Of a stretch of 64,000 nucleotides of DNA, positions 35,489 to 44,493 are shown piece after piece. A program made the position numbers and the translations under genes. The number at the start of each line of letters is the position of its first letter. Position 1 is the stretch's first letter. The notes under the pieces were generated by a model. The model made no database searches, was not told where the DNA came from, and worked only from the letters and a program-made list of their open reading frames with translations. Location: the NCBI RefSeq assembly GCF_032917945.1, contig NZ_CP136624.1, positions 4,092,001-4,156,000 of the forward strand. Direction: 5' to 3'. The DNA is from Bradyrhizobium sp. sBnM-33. Lineage in GTDB: Bacteria > Pseudomonadota > Alphaproteobacteria > Rhizobiales > Xanthobacteraceae.

Positions 35489-35662
35489 CCCCACCGTAGT
35501 TTTACCGGGCCGGCGGTTGTAATTCTTTGAATCAAAACGTGTCCGAAAGCCGTCGATCGCGTTCGCCACATCTGTGATGGCATGCTAGAGAACCCCCGGG
35601 GATACTACCGGCGCAATTCTGCTTGGAATCTGCCTAGAATATCTGCTTGGGGTCGACAAATC

Positions 35663-36679
35663 ATGAGTTCCAAAGGGGCCGCATTCGACGCGAAGGCCGA
35701 CACAAAACGCGCCTTGCGCGTCGGCGTGGTCGGCGCGGGCGTGATGGGCAGCAACCATGCCCGCGTGCTGGCTGGTCTACCCGGCGTGACGCTGGTCGGC
35801 ATTGTCGATCCGTTGCCCGAACACCGCGCGCGCGCCACCGCGCTCGCCGGCTGCCGCGCCTTCGCCGAGCTCGACGAGCTGTTTGACGAGGGCGTCGATG
35901 CCGTGACGATCGCGGCGCCGACCCATCTTCATCACGAGATTGCGCTGGCCTGCATTACCCGCAATATCCACCTCCTGGTCGAGAAGCCGGTCGCTACGAC
36001 GGTGGAAGAGGGGCAGGACATCGTGAATGCGGCGAAGAGCGCCGGCGTGACGCTCATGGTCGGCCATGTCGAGCGCTTCAATCCGGCAGTCGCCGCGATC
36101 AAGCAGGCGATCGCGGGCGAGGACATTCTTTCGATTGGCATCACCCGCGTCGGGCCGTTTCCGCCGCGGATGTCCAATGTCGGCGTCGTGATCGATCTAG
36201 CCGTCCACGACATCGACCTGATCCGCTGGTTCACCGAGTCCGATATCATCGAGGTGCAGCCGCAGCTTTCCAGCGCGGTTGCCGAGCGCGAGGATATCGC
36301 GCTCCTGCAATTCCGCACCGCCTCCGGCGTGCTTGCCCATATCAACACCAACTGGCTGACGCCGTTCAAGGCGCGCAGTGTTACGGTCGCAACCCGCGGC
36401 AAATATGTGATGGGCGATCTTTTGACACGGCAGGTGACCGAGTGCTTCGGCTTCAAGCCCGACGGCAGCTACTCGATGCGGCATCTCCCGGTCGGCCATG
36501 ATGAACCGCTGCGCGCCGAGCTGATTGCATTCCTCGATGCCGTCCGCACCGGCAATGTGCCGGCGGTTTCCGGCGACGAGGGCGTCGCCAGTCTCGAGAT
36601 CGCGATTCGCTGCCTCGAGCAGCCCGCCAAGCCCGCGGCCTCCGCCGTGCGCAAGGGACCGCGCCGCATCGCCAGCTGA
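35663..36679 (+). CDS. Gfo/Idh/MocA-family sugar oxidoreductase
   Basis: I take ATG 35663 (MSSKGAAFDAKADTKRA), giving 338 residues; an in-frame ATG at 35582 adds a non-conserved leader. The Rossmann motif is VGVVGAGVMGSNHARVL, the EKP cofactor motif is LLVEKPVATTVEEG, and the dimer-domain segment DLAVHDIDLIRWF holds the catalytic His/Asp region. Paired with the DegT aminotransferase 32 bp downstream, it resembles the oxidase half of C-3 or C-4 aminosugar pathways (WbpB-WbpE, FdtA-FdtB logic). Confidence 0.9.
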   Translation: MSSKGAAFDAKADTKRALRVGVVGAGVMGSNHARVLAGLPGVTLVGIVDPLPEHRARATALAGCRAFAELDELFDEGVDAVTIAAPTHLHHEIALACITRNIHLLVEKPVATTVEEGQDIVNAAKSAGVTLMVGHVERFNPAVAAIKQAIAGEDILSIGITRVGPFPPRMSNVGVVIDLAVHDIDLIRWFTESDIIEVQPQLSSAVAEREDIALLQFRTASGVLAHINTNWLTPFKARSVTVATRGKYVMGDLLTRQVTECFGFKPDGSYSMRHLPVGHDEPLRAELIAFLDAVRTGNVPAVSGDEGVASLEIAIRCLEQPAKPAASAVRKGPRRIAS

Positions 36680-36711
36680 GAACCTCTCATTTTAGACTTC
36701 TGTAAGGCTCC

Positions 36712-37863
36712 ATGAACCAGCACATGCGTCCAGAACCCGTTCCCTTCTATGATCTCGCCTCGCAGCGCCGTCGGCTCGGCACATCGATCGATGAGGCGAT
36801 CTCGCGTGTGACGAGCCATTGCCTCTTCATCAATGGTCCGGAAGTCGCCGTGCTGGAGAAGGCGTTGGCCGATTTTTGCGGCGCCAAGCATGTCGTGAGC
36901 TGCGCGAGCGGCACCGACGCGCTTTTGATGGTGCTGATGGCCAAGGAAGTCGGCCCGGGGGACGCCGTCCTGTGTCCATCCTTCACGTTCTGCGCGACCG
37001 GTGAAGCCGTCGCGTTGACCGGCGCAACGCCGGTGTTCGTCGACGTAGATGAAGCAACCTTCAATATGGATGCCGCTTCGCTCAAGCGCGGCATCGCAAC
37101 CGCCAGGCAGCGCGGCCTGAAGCCGCGCGCCGTGATCCCCGTCGACCTGTTCGGCCAAAGCGCCGACCACGATGCGATCGCCAGGGTCGCAGCGGCCGAA
37201 GGCCTGTTCGTGCTCGATGATGCCGCGCAGGGTTTTGGCGCGAGCTACAAGGGCCGCCGTATCGGCTCCTTGGGACTTGCCACCGCGACCAGCTTCTTCC
37301 CGACCAAGCCGCTCGGCTGTTTCGGCGATGGCGGCGCCATCTTTACCGACGATGACAAACTTGCCGAGACGCTGCGCAGCATCCGCGTGCACGGCCAGGG
37401 CTCCGACAAATACGACAATGTCCGCCTTGGCCTGACCGGACGTCTCGACACCATGCAGGCGGCGGTCCTGATTGAGAAGTTGAGGATTTTTGAAGACGAG
37501 ATCGCGGCCCGCAACCGCGTTGCGGAGCGCTATGCGCGCGGTCTTGGCAATTTCGTGGCGGTGCCGCGGTTGGCTTCCGGATGCACCTCGGTTTGGGCGC
37601 AGTACACCATCCGCCTGCCAAAGGGCACCGACCGCGACGGTTTTGCGGCAGTGCTGAAGGCGCAGGGCGTTCCGACGATGGTCTATTACACGAAATCGAT
37701 GCATCAACAGACCGCCTACCGGGATTTTCCGATTGCGGATGGCGGGTTGCCGGTGAGCGAAAAGCTCTCGGACGATGTCCTCAGCCTGCCGATTCACGCC
37801 TATCTCGACGAGCCGACGCAGGATCGCGTCATCGAGGCGGTGCGCGGCGCGCTTCAGGCATGA
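36712..37863 (+). CDS. DegT/DnrJ/EryC1/StrS sugar aminotransferase
   Basis: The 383-residue PLP enzyme has PFYDLASQRRRLGTSIDEAI at the N-terminus, CASGTDALLMVLMA, VCLVLDDAA-like region FVLDDAAQGFGASYKG, and the Schiff-base lysine in SFFPTKPLGCFGDGG. FHVYVQ-type substrate loop is replaced by SVWAQYTIRLP. It aminates a keto nucleotide sugar using glutamate. Close linkage (32 bp) to the Gfo/Idh oxidoreductase suggests sequential oxidation and transamination of one sugar nucleotide for the polysaccharide. Confidence 0.92.
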   Translation: MNQHMRPEPVPFYDLASQRRRLGTSIDEAISRVTSHCLFINGPEVAVLEKALADFCGAKHVVSCASGTDALLMVLMAKEVGPGDAVLCPSFTFCATGEAVALTGATPVFVDVDEATFNMDAASLKRGIATARQRGLKPRAVIPVDLFGQSADHDAIARVAAAEGLFVLDDAAQGFGASYKGRRIGSLGLATATSFFPTKPLGCFGDGGAIFTDDDKLAETLRSIRVHGQGSDKYDNVRLGLTGRLDTMQAAVLIEKLRIFEDEIAARNRVAERYARGLGNFVAVPRLASGCTSVWAQYTIRLPKGTDRDGFAAVLKAQGVPTMVYYTKSMHQQTAYRDFPIADGGLPVSEKLSDDVLSLPIHAYLDEPTQDRVIEAVRGALQA

Positions 37864-37977
37864 TGGCGACCCGAACGGCCGCGTTAGCGCAAAGTGGCCT
37901 TCCGGCTTCGGACCGGATCATGCCTAAACGTTAGCTGCCTGATTTCCCTGTCTCGCGATATGCGCTAGAAGCGGCGC

Positions 37978-39540
37978 ATGCTCGGACGCATCTTCACCGT
38001 CGGCGGTTACACGCTGCTTTCGCGGCTGACCGGATTCGCGCGCGATATCATGCTCGCCGCGATTCTCGGCGCGGGTCCCGTCGCGGACGCGTTCTTCGTG
38101 GCGCTGCGGCTGCCCAATCATTTTCGCGCAATCTTCGCCGAAGGCGCCTTCAACGCCGCCTTCGTGCCGGCCTATGCGCATCTGCACGGCAACAGCGAAG
38201 CTTCGGCAAAACTGTTCGCCGACCGGATATTCACGCTCTTGTTCGCTGCCCAGGTGATTTTGCTGGTTGTGGCCTGGGGGTTCATGCCCGAAGTGATCGC
38301 CGTTCTCGCGCCGGGGTTCAAGGACGATCCGGCGCGCGGCGAACTGGCAATATCGCTGACGCGGATCACGTTTCCGTATTTGCTGCTGATCACGCTGGTG
38401 ACGCTGTACGGCGGCATGCTCAACGTGATGCATCGCTTCGCCAGCGCCGCCGCCGCGCCGATCTTCCTCAATCTGTCGATGATGGCGACCCTGGCGCTGG
38501 CGGCGTTCTTTCCGGGCGCGGGCTACGCCGCCGCATGGGGCGTTCTGCTCGCCGGCATTCTCGAATTCCTGCTGCTGGCGGGTGATGCGGCAAAGACCGG
38601 CATCCTGCCGAAATTCGCTTTGATCAAATTCGATGAAGACGTGCGCGCGTTCTTTCGGGCGCTGGGACCTGCGACCATCGGCTCGATGGGAACGCAGATA
38701 GCGCTGTTCGCCGATACGATCATCGCGACCTTTCTGCCGGCGGGCGCGCTTTCGGCGCTGTATTACGCCGACCGTCTCAACCAGTTGCCGATCGGCGTGA
38801 TCGGGATCGCGATCGGCACCGTGTTGCTGCCGGAAATGTCGCGGCGCCTCACGGCGAACGATATCACTGGTGCATCCGCCGCGCAGCGGCGGGCGTTCGA
38901 ATTCTCGCTGCTGTTTTCGGTACCTTTCGTCGCCGCCTTCCTGATCGTGCCTGATGTGATCATGCGCGCGATGTTTGCGCGTGGCGCGTTCTCGAACGCG
39001 GATGCGATGACTGCCGGCGCCACGCTGGCCGCTTACGCAATCGGACTCATCCCGTTCGTGACTATCCGCAGTGCGGTGGCGACCTTCTATGCCCGTCACG
39101 ACACCGCGACGCCGGTCAAGGCGGCGCTGACCGGCGTTGCCGTCAACGTGGCGCTCAAAGTCGCATTGATGGGCGCGCTGGCGCAGATTGGCCTGGCGCT
39201 CGCCACCGCCATTGGGGCGTGGGTCAACCTTTTGCTGGTGCTCGCCTTCGCGGTGCGGGCGGGCTACCTCGAACTCGATCGCGCCTGGATGACGTCGCTC
39301 GCCAAGTTCGCCACGGCCGGTGTCGTGCTCGGCGCCGCGCTTTGGGCCACCGCGCGATTCGCGAACGTCTATTTCGCGCAGATGCACACCTTCCGCGATG
39401 AGACCGCATTGGCGTTGCTGATCGTGACCGGTGCATTCGTGTACGGGGTCGCAATCATGCTGCTGTTTGGCCGGGGGTGGATATTCGCGCTGCTGCGTGA
39501 CCGGAGGTCTGGTCCTAAGACAAAAGCGAATAATGAATAA
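37978..39540 (+). CDS. murJ: Lipid II flippase MurJ
   Basis: The 520-residue protein has 14 hydrophobic segments and the MVF-family features: LSRLTGFARDIMLAAILGAG near the N-terminus, ADAFFVALRLPNHFRAIFAE, GAFNAAFVPAYA, and LYYADRLNQLPIGVIGIAIG mid-protein. It translocates lipid II for peptidoglycan synthesis. The DegT gene ends 114 bp upstream. Its location at the end of the glycan cluster is probably incidental, since MurJ is essential in most species. Confidence 0.94.
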   Translation: MLGRIFTVGGYTLLSRLTGFARDIMLAAILGAGPVADAFFVALRLPNHFRAIFAEGAFNAAFVPAYAHLHGNSEASAKLFADRIFTLLFAAQVILLVVAWGFMPEVIAVLAPGFKDDPARGELAISLTRITFPYLLLITLVTLYGGMLNVMHRFASAAAAPIFLNLSMMATLALAAFFPGAGYAAAWGVLLAGILEFLLLAGDAAKTGILPKFALIKFDEDVRAFFRALGPATIGSMGTQIALFADTIIATFLPAGALSALYYADRLNQLPIGVIGIAIGTVLLPEMSRRLTANDITGASAAQRRAFEFSLLFSVPFVAAFLIVPDVIMRAMFARGAFSNADAMTAGATLAAYAIGLIPFVTIRSAVATFYARHDTATPVKAALTGVAVNVALKVALMGALAQIGLALATAIGAWVNLLLVLAFAVRAGYLELDRAWMTSLAKFATAGVVLGAALWATARFANVYFAQMHTFRDETALALLIVTGAFVYGVAIMLLFGRGWIFALLRDRRSGPKTKANNE

Positions 39541-39679
39541 GGCACGTCATGGCCGTATTAGGGCATTTTTGCAACAGGCGCCCACAAAACGCCATTTGCG
39601 GCCGATCCGTAAATGATTGGGGCGCGACTCCGCGTTAATTTGAGCTCAGATTTAATTAGTGGTTTTCCGAGGGGCACCC

Positions 39680-40552
39680 ATGCGCGTTTCAACTTTCAAG
39701 GCAATTGCGGCTTCGGCACTGGCTGTTATGGCTGCGACTTCAGTAGCGTCCGCAGCCGATATGGCGCCGCGCTACACCAAGGCGCCGCCGCCTTTGGTCG
39801 AGGTCTGGAACTGGACCGGCTTCTATATCGGCGGCAACGCCGGCTATAGCTGGGGTCGCGGCCATTCGGACGTTTCTTATTTCAACACGCTGACCGGCCT
39901 GCCGATCGTACCGCCCGCGGGCTCCATCCTCGGCGCCGGCTACAATATGGACGGCGCCATTGCGGGTGGCCAGATCGGCTACAACTGGCAAGCCAACAAC
40001 TGGGTGTTCAGTCTGGAAGCGGACGCACAGTGGTCGGACGAGAAGGGCAGGGGCGTACTAAGCTGCGCCGCGACGGGCGTTGGCGGGCCGTGTCTTCCCG
40101 GTCTGACGTTCCTGCCGCCGGGCGTGACCGGGACCAGCCTCGCCGTTGATACGCACCTCGAATGGTTCGGCACCCTGCGCGGCCGCGTCGGTGTTCTCGC
40201 AACTCCCCGGGTTCTGTTCTACGGCACCGGCGGTCTCGCCTATGGCTCGTTCAAGACCACCGGCACGATGGCTGGCGTGACGCCGGCCGGTGTTGCGGTG
40301 GCCTCGGTTTCCTCGAACGACGATATCCGCTTCGGCTGGACGGTTGGCGCTGGTGTTGAAGGCAAGATCACCAGCAACTGGAGCGCCAAGCTCGAATACC
40401 TCTATATGGATTTCGATAGCTTCCGCGCTGGCTCTTTCACGCTCGCACCGGCCAGCGCGATCCGGGCCGACGTGGACACGCGCTTCCACGACCACGTCCT
40501 GCGTGTCGGCCTGAACTACACCTTCGGCGGCCCGGTGATCGCGAAGTATTGA
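39680..40552 (+). CDS. Outer-membrane beta-barrel protein (Omp25/RopB/Omp31-like)
   Basis: ATG 39680 (MRVSTFKAIAASALAVMA) has GAGGGG upstream; GTG 39659 is less likely. The 290-residue product has a signal peptide ending SVASAADM, the alphaproteobacterial barrel start WNWTGFYIGGNAGYSWGRG, alternating hydrophobic strands such as EWFGTLRGRVGVL and WSAKLEYLYMDFD, and a C-terminal strand VLRVGLNYTFGG. It is an abundant porin-like or structural outer-membrane protein. A strong factor-independent terminator follows 30 bp after the stop. Confidence 0.92.
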   Translation: MRVSTFKAIAASALAVMAATSVASAADMAPRYTKAPPPLVEVWNWTGFYIGGNAGYSWGRGHSDVSYFNTLTGLPIVPPAGSILGAGYNMDGAIAGGQIGYNWQANNWVFSLEADAQWSDEKGRGVLSCAATGVGGPCLPGLTFLPPGVTGTSLAVDTHLEWFGTLRGRVGVLATPRVLFYGTGGLAYGSFKTTGTMAGVTPAGVAVASVSSNDDIRFGWTVGAGVEGKITSNWSAKLEYLYMDFDSFRAGSFTLAPASAIRADVDTRFHDHVLRVGLNYTFGGPVIAKY

Positions 40553-40582
40553 TTGCGGCGCTCTCTTCCTCCCGTAAAAATC

Positions 40583-40613
40583 AAAGCCCCGGCATCGTCC
40601 GGGGCTTTTTTAT
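40583..40613 (+). terminator. Rho-independent terminator of the Omp gene
   Basis: An AAGCCCCGG / CCGGGGCTT stem with a CATCGT loop is followed by TTTTTTATTT. The stem is perfect and lies about 30 bp after the stop at 40552. Confidence 0.92.
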
Positions 40614-40731
40614 TTGTGCAAGCGCGAAAAGGATTGGGCTACGCGGCGCTTCCGTTGCGCCAGTGCTGTGGCTAGTCGGGCGAAAGCGGTTTGCGCTGAC
40701 GCGCGAACCACTGCAATATGGAACGCTTCTA

Positions 40732-40780
40732 GAGCGTGATCCGGAAAGGTGGTTACCGGTTTTCCGAAACGGCCATGCTC
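40732..40780 (+). repeat. Dispersed palindromic repeat, family C (GAGCGTGATCC ... GGCCATGCTC)
   Basis: This copy reads GAGCGTGATCCGGAAAGG, then ACCGGTTTTCCGAAA, then CCATGCTC. The same family occurs inverted at 43730-43780 with better end symmetry. It lies in the 298-bp gap between the Omp terminator and the molybdo-enzyme gene. Confidence 0.7.
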
Positions 40781-40850
40781 AAACCAAAAACGATGGGGCG
40801 GATGACGGTTCGAAGAGGCGTCATCGTGCTCCAGGACAATTGGAGATACG

Positions 40851-43160
40851 ATGGCAGCTCCCATCAAGTTCGGCGTCGGTCAAAGCGTCCTCCGCAAGGA
40901 AGACGATGCGCTCATTCGCGGCAAGGGCCGCTATACCGACGACCACTCGCCACAGCCGGCATTGCACGCGCTGATGCTCCGCTCGCCGCATGCGCACGCG
41001 AAATTCACCCTCAACGTCACCAAGGCCCGCGGGATGCCGGGCGTGGCTGCGATCCTGACCGCCGACGACGTCAGGGATCTCGGCGACCTGCCGTGCCTGT
41101 TCAACTTGGAAGTCGATCCGTTCACCGGCCCGCCCTATCCGATTCTTCCCAAGGACGAGGTGCGCCATGTCGGCGACGCCGTTGCCTTCGTGGTCGCCGA
41201 CACTATCGACCAGGCGCGCGACGCGATCGAGGCGATCGACGTCAAATGGACACCGCTTCCGTCGGTGGTCGGCGTCGTCAATGCCGTGAAGAAAGACGCG
41301 CCGCTGGTCTGGCCCGACAAGCCCGGCAATGTGCTGTTCGACGTATCGATCGGTGACAAGAAGGCGGCTGAGGCCGCCTTTGCAAAGGCGCATGCGATTG
41401 CCGAGATATCGATCGTCAACCCGCGCGTCATCACCAACTTCATGGAAACGCGCGCCGCGGTCGCCGAATACGACGCCAAGCGCGATCACCTGACGCTGAC
41501 CATCGGCAGCCAGGGCAGCCATCGCCTGCGCGAAATCCTGTGCGGCATGGTGCTGAAGATTCCGATGGAAAAGATGCGGGTGATCTGTCCCGACGTCGGC
41601 GGCGGCTTCGGCACGAAACTGTTTCCCTATCGCGAATACGCGCTGATTTCGGTGGCAGCGCGCAAGCTGCGCAAGACCATCAAATGGACCGCCGATCGCT
41701 CCGATCACTTCATGGGCGACGCGCAGGGCCGCGACAACGTCACGACGGCGAAGATGGCGCTGGCCGAGGACGGCAAATTCCTCGGCATGGATGTTGATCT
41801 GATGGGCGACATGGGCGCCTATCTCTCGACCTTCGGGCCCTACATTCCGCATGGCGGCGCCGGCATGTTGCCGGGGCTCTACGACATCCAGGCCTTCCAC
41901 TGCCGCGTCCGCACCGTGTTCACCAACACCGTGCCGGTCGACGCCTATCGCGGCGCTGGGCGCCCCGAAGCGGCCTATGTGATCGAACGCCTGGTCGATG
42001 CGGCGGCACGCAAGCTCGGTATGACGCCGGATGCGATCAGGCGCAAGAACTTCATTCCGCCGAAGGCGATGCCCTACAAGACCGCGACCGGAAAGGTCTA
42101 CGATTCCGGCGACTTCACCGCGCATATGAAGCGCGCGATGGAAGTAGCCAACTGGAAGGAATTTCCGAAGCGCGCCAAGGCGGCGAAGAAGCAAGGTCTC
42201 GTGCGCGGCATCGGCATGTCCTGCTATGTCGAGATCTGCGGCACGATGGGTGAGGAGACCGCTAACGTCGCGCTCGATCCCAACGGCGACATCAACATTC
42301 TGATCGGCACGCAGTCGAGCGGGCAGGGCCACCAGACTGCCTATGCACAGCTCGTTGCCGAGCAGTTCGGCGTGCCGCCGGAGCGTGTTCATGTCTTGCA
42401 GGGCGACACCGACATGATCGCCACCGGGCTCGGCACCGGCGGCTCGGCGTCGATCCCGACCGGCGGCGTCAGCGTCGAGCGCGCCACGCGCGAACTCGGC
42501 AACAAGCTGAAGGAGATCGCGGCCGAAGCGCTGGAGACCAGCGCTGGGGACCTCGAGATCAGCAATGGCGTCGTGCGCATCGCGGGCACCGATCGCTCGA
42601 TCAGCTTTGCCGACCTCGCAAAGCGCCCGGGCGTTGATCCGTCGAAACTGAATGCGAGCGCGACGTTTGCGCAGGCCGACGGCACCTACCCGAACGGCAC
42701 GCATCTCGCCGAAGTCGAGATCGATCCCGCCACCGGCATCATCAGAATCGTCAACTATGTCATCGTCGACGATTTCGGGGTCACGCTCAATCCGCTGCTG
42801 CTCGCCGGCCAGGTGCATGGCGGGGCGATGCAGGGTATCGGTCAGGCCTTGATGGAGCAGGCGGTCTATAGCGCAACCGACGGCCAGCTCGTCACCGGCA
42901 CTTTCATGGATTATGCGGTGCCGCGGGCTTCCGACGGTCCGTCGTTCCATTTCGAAACGCACAACGTGCCGTGCACGACCAATCCGCTCGGCGTCAAGGG
43001 CGCGGGCGAGGCGGGCGCGATAGGCTCTTGCCCCGCGGTGGTTAACGCGATCATCGAGGGCCTGTGGCGCGAGTACAAGATCGACCACATCGACATGCCG
43101 GCTACGGCCGAACGGGTTTGGATCGCAATCCGCGAGGCGCAGAAACAGCATAATCTCTGA
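40851..43160 (+). CDS. Xanthine dehydrogenase-family molybdopterin-binding large subunit (form II CoxL-like)
   Basis: The 769-residue protein covers the whole large subunit: the N-terminal aldehyde oxidase a/b hammerhead (RGKGRYTDDHS, EVRHVGDAVAFVVAD) and the molybdopterin domains with GGGFGTK, the active-site loop AYRGAGRPEA (residues 365-374) and GVKGAGEAGAIG with the catalytic base Glu720. AYRGAGR, rather than AYRCSFR, marks form II, so CO oxidation is not expected; an aldehyde or N-heterocycle hydroxylase is likely. Partner FAD and 2Fe-2S subunits are not adjacent. A cytochrome c' and a diheme cytochrome lie downstream and could accept its electrons. GGAGA precedes the ATG. Confidence 0.92.
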   Translation: MAAPIKFGVGQSVLRKEDDALIRGKGRYTDDHSPQPALHALMLRSPHAHAKFTLNVTKARGMPGVAAILTADDVRDLGDLPCLFNLEVDPFTGPPYPILPKDEVRHVGDAVAFVVADTIDQARDAIEAIDVKWTPLPSVVGVVNAVKKDAPLVWPDKPGNVLFDVSIGDKKAAEAAFAKAHAIAEISIVNPRVITNFMETRAAVAEYDAKRDHLTLTIGSQGSHRLREILCGMVLKIPMEKMRVICPDVGGGFGTKLFPYREYALISVAARKLRKTIKWTADRSDHFMGDAQGRDNVTTAKMALAEDGKFLGMDVDLMGDMGAYLSTFGPYIPHGGAGMLPGLYDIQAFHCRVRTVFTNTVPVDAYRGAGRPEAAYVIERLVDAAARKLGMTPDAIRRKNFIPPKAMPYKTATGKVYDSGDFTAHMKRAMEVANWKEFPKRAKAAKKQGLVRGIGMSCYVEICGTMGEETANVALDPNGDINILIGTQSSGQGHQTAYAQLVAEQFGVPPERVHVLQGDTDMIATGLGTGGSASIPTGGVSVERATRELGNKLKEIAAEALETSAGDLEISNGVVRIAGTDRSISFADLAKRPGVDPSKLNASATFAQADGTYPNGTHLAEVEIDPATGIIRIVNYVIVDDFGVTLNPLLLAGQVHGGAMQGIGQALMEQAVYSATDGQLVTGTFMDYAVPRASDGPSFHFETHNVPCTTNPLGVKGAGEAGAIGSCPAVVNAIIEGLWREYKIDHIDMPATAERVWIAIREAQKQHNL

Positions 43161-43266
43161 TATTTTGTCGCATGCGGAATGTTGCACCGCATGCGGTGTT
43201 TACAAACAGCCGGTCCGCACCACCTTTTGGGGCCGGTACAAACCCGAATTGAAGGGGATTTAGCCA

Positions 43267-43713
43267 ATGAAGCGGATCGTCGTCGTCGCAGCTGTGCTTG
43301 CATTCAGTGCCGGTGCGGTCGTTGCACAGCAGGATCAGGTCAAGCGGACCCAGGCCATGATGAAGGACAATGGCAAGAACGCCGGCGCGTTGTCGGCGAT
43401 GGTTAAAGGCGAAAAGCCCTACGACCAATCGACTGTCAATGCCGCGTTGGCCCAGTTCGAAGACACCGCCAAGAACCTTCCGACGTTGTTCCCCGAGAGC
43501 ATGAAAGGTGTTAAGCTGGAGGGTGATTACGATCCCTCGCCGAAAATCTGGGAAGACAAGGCCGGCTTCGAGTCCCAAATTAAGAGCTTCGCCAAGGTCG
43601 TCGCCGACGCCAAAGGCAAGATCAAGAATCTCGACACGCTAAAGGCGGAACTGCCTGTCATCGGCAAGCAGTGCGGTGGCTGCCACGAGACATACCGGAT
43701 CAAGAAGGGCTGA
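43267..43713 (+). CDS. Cytochrome c' (class II c-type cytochrome)
   Basis: The 148-residue protein has a signal peptide (ending GAVVAQQD), a four-helix-bundle sequence and a single C-terminal haem motif, CGGCHETYRIKKG starting at residue 136, which is the cytochrome c' pattern. It resides in the periplasm and binds NO/CO or transfers electrons. It lies 106 bp downstream of the molybdo-enzyme gene on the same strand, and a strong terminator follows at 43788-43825. Confidence 0.93.
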   Translation: MKRIVVVAAVLAFSAGAVVAQQDQVKRTQAMMKDNGKNAGALSAMVKGEKPYDQSTVNAALAQFEDTAKNLPTLFPESMKGVKLEGDYDPSPKIWEDKAGFESQIKSFAKVVADAKGKIKNLDTLKAELPVIGKQCGGCHETYRIKKG

Positions 43714-43729
43714 TCGCATTTCTAATTTT

Positions 43730-43780
43730 GAGCATGATCTTCTCGGAAACCGCTACAGATTTTTTTCCAGATCATGCTCT
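43730..43780 (-). repeat. Dispersed palindromic repeat, family C (inverted copy)
   Basis: GAGCATGATC at the left and GATCATGCTC at the right form a perfect 10-bp terminal inverted repeat, with GGAAACCGCTACAGA and a T-rich stretch between. Read in reverse it matches the copy at 40732-40780. Confidence 0.78.
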
Positions 43781-43787
43781 GGCCTCA

Positions 43788-43825
43788 AAAAGAGGGCGGA
43801 CGCCGCGAAGCGTCCGCCCTTTTTG
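43788..43825 (+). terminator. Rho-independent terminator after cytochrome c'
   Basis: A 10-bp perfect stem, AGGGCGGACG / CGTCCGCCCT, flanks the loop bases and is followed by TTTTTGTG; an A-run precedes it, so it could work from both strands. It also lies between the convergent cytochrome c' and CHRD genes. Confidence 0.92.
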
Positions 43826-43901
43826 TGTTAGCCTTTTCTTGTTTTGTTTACTCGTGTTCGAACTTACCTACTTCGTCACCAAACTTACTTGGTGACGTAA
43901 T

Positions 43902-44324
43902 TTATTTGGTCACCTGGCCGCGGATTTCGCCGCCCGGATTGGCTGCGGTGTGGATGTTGATGTAGTACCTGCCCGCCACAAGATCCGCGGCCTGCGCATC
44001 GGTCAACGTTGCGCTGCCCTCGACTGGGCTCGACGTCGCATTGGGAATGGCGACGGCGACACCGGCATTCTTGCCGGCTTCTGCGGGTCCGTGGAAATGT
44101 GCGGCGGTGGCTGGGCCAGACAGGCCGGAATAGGAGAGCTTCCAACTCAGCTTCTTGCTGGCGGGATCGTAGTCGATGTCGGCGGTACCGGTGGCTGCGC
44201 TGGTGCTGGGCGGCACCTGGGACTTGCCGTCGAGTGTCGCCTTCATCTTGTCGGCAGACGCGGGTCCGGCAAAAGCAATCGCTGCCCCCAACGCAAGCGT
44301 GACAAGCATGATCTTGTTCGACAT
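43902..44324 (-). CDS. CHRD domain-containing secreted protein
   Basis: ATG 44324 (MSNKIMLVTLALGAAIAFAG) gives 140 residues with a signal peptide ending PASADK. The mature part is a single CHRD domain: GKSQVPPSTSAATGTADIDY, ATAAHFHGPAEAGKNAGV and a C-terminal NIHTAANPGGEIRGQV. CHRD is a beta-barrel domain with no established bacterial function, and many copies are periplasmic. It is antisense to, and between, the two cytochrome genes, which interrupts any simple operon between them. The stop is TAA (reverse of 43902-43904); a GTCACC/GGTGAC hairpin lies just beyond it. Confidence 0.9.
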   Translation of the reverse strand: MSNKIMLVTLALGAAIAFAGPASADKMKATLDGKSQVPPSTSAATGTADIDYDPASKKLSWKLSYSGLSGPATAAHFHGPAEAGKNAGVAVAIPNATSSPVEGSATLTDAQAADLVAGRYYINIHTAANPGGEIRGQVTK

Positions 44325-44493
44325 GGTGTTTCTCCCTGTGGACGTCAAAACGGCGATGTCAGCCTCAAAACAACGCCTTTCCGAATTTATTCCCGAAACG
44401 CAGATAAAGGCCCGAAATTTCGCAGAAGCCTATGGCGCAAAGTGCGTCCATACTGGTTGTTGAGTTTAGGGCTCCCTGACAACGGATCAGTGA

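Noticed and set aside
40851..43160. Carbon monoxide dehydrogenase (CoxL form I)
   Set aside because: The active-site loop is AYRGAGR, not AYRCSFR, and coxM/coxS are absent.
40821..43187. A 788-codon reverse-strand frame opposite the molybdo-enzyme gene
   Set aside because: It has no domain and mirrors the third-position GC bias of the real gene, which has all active-site motifs.
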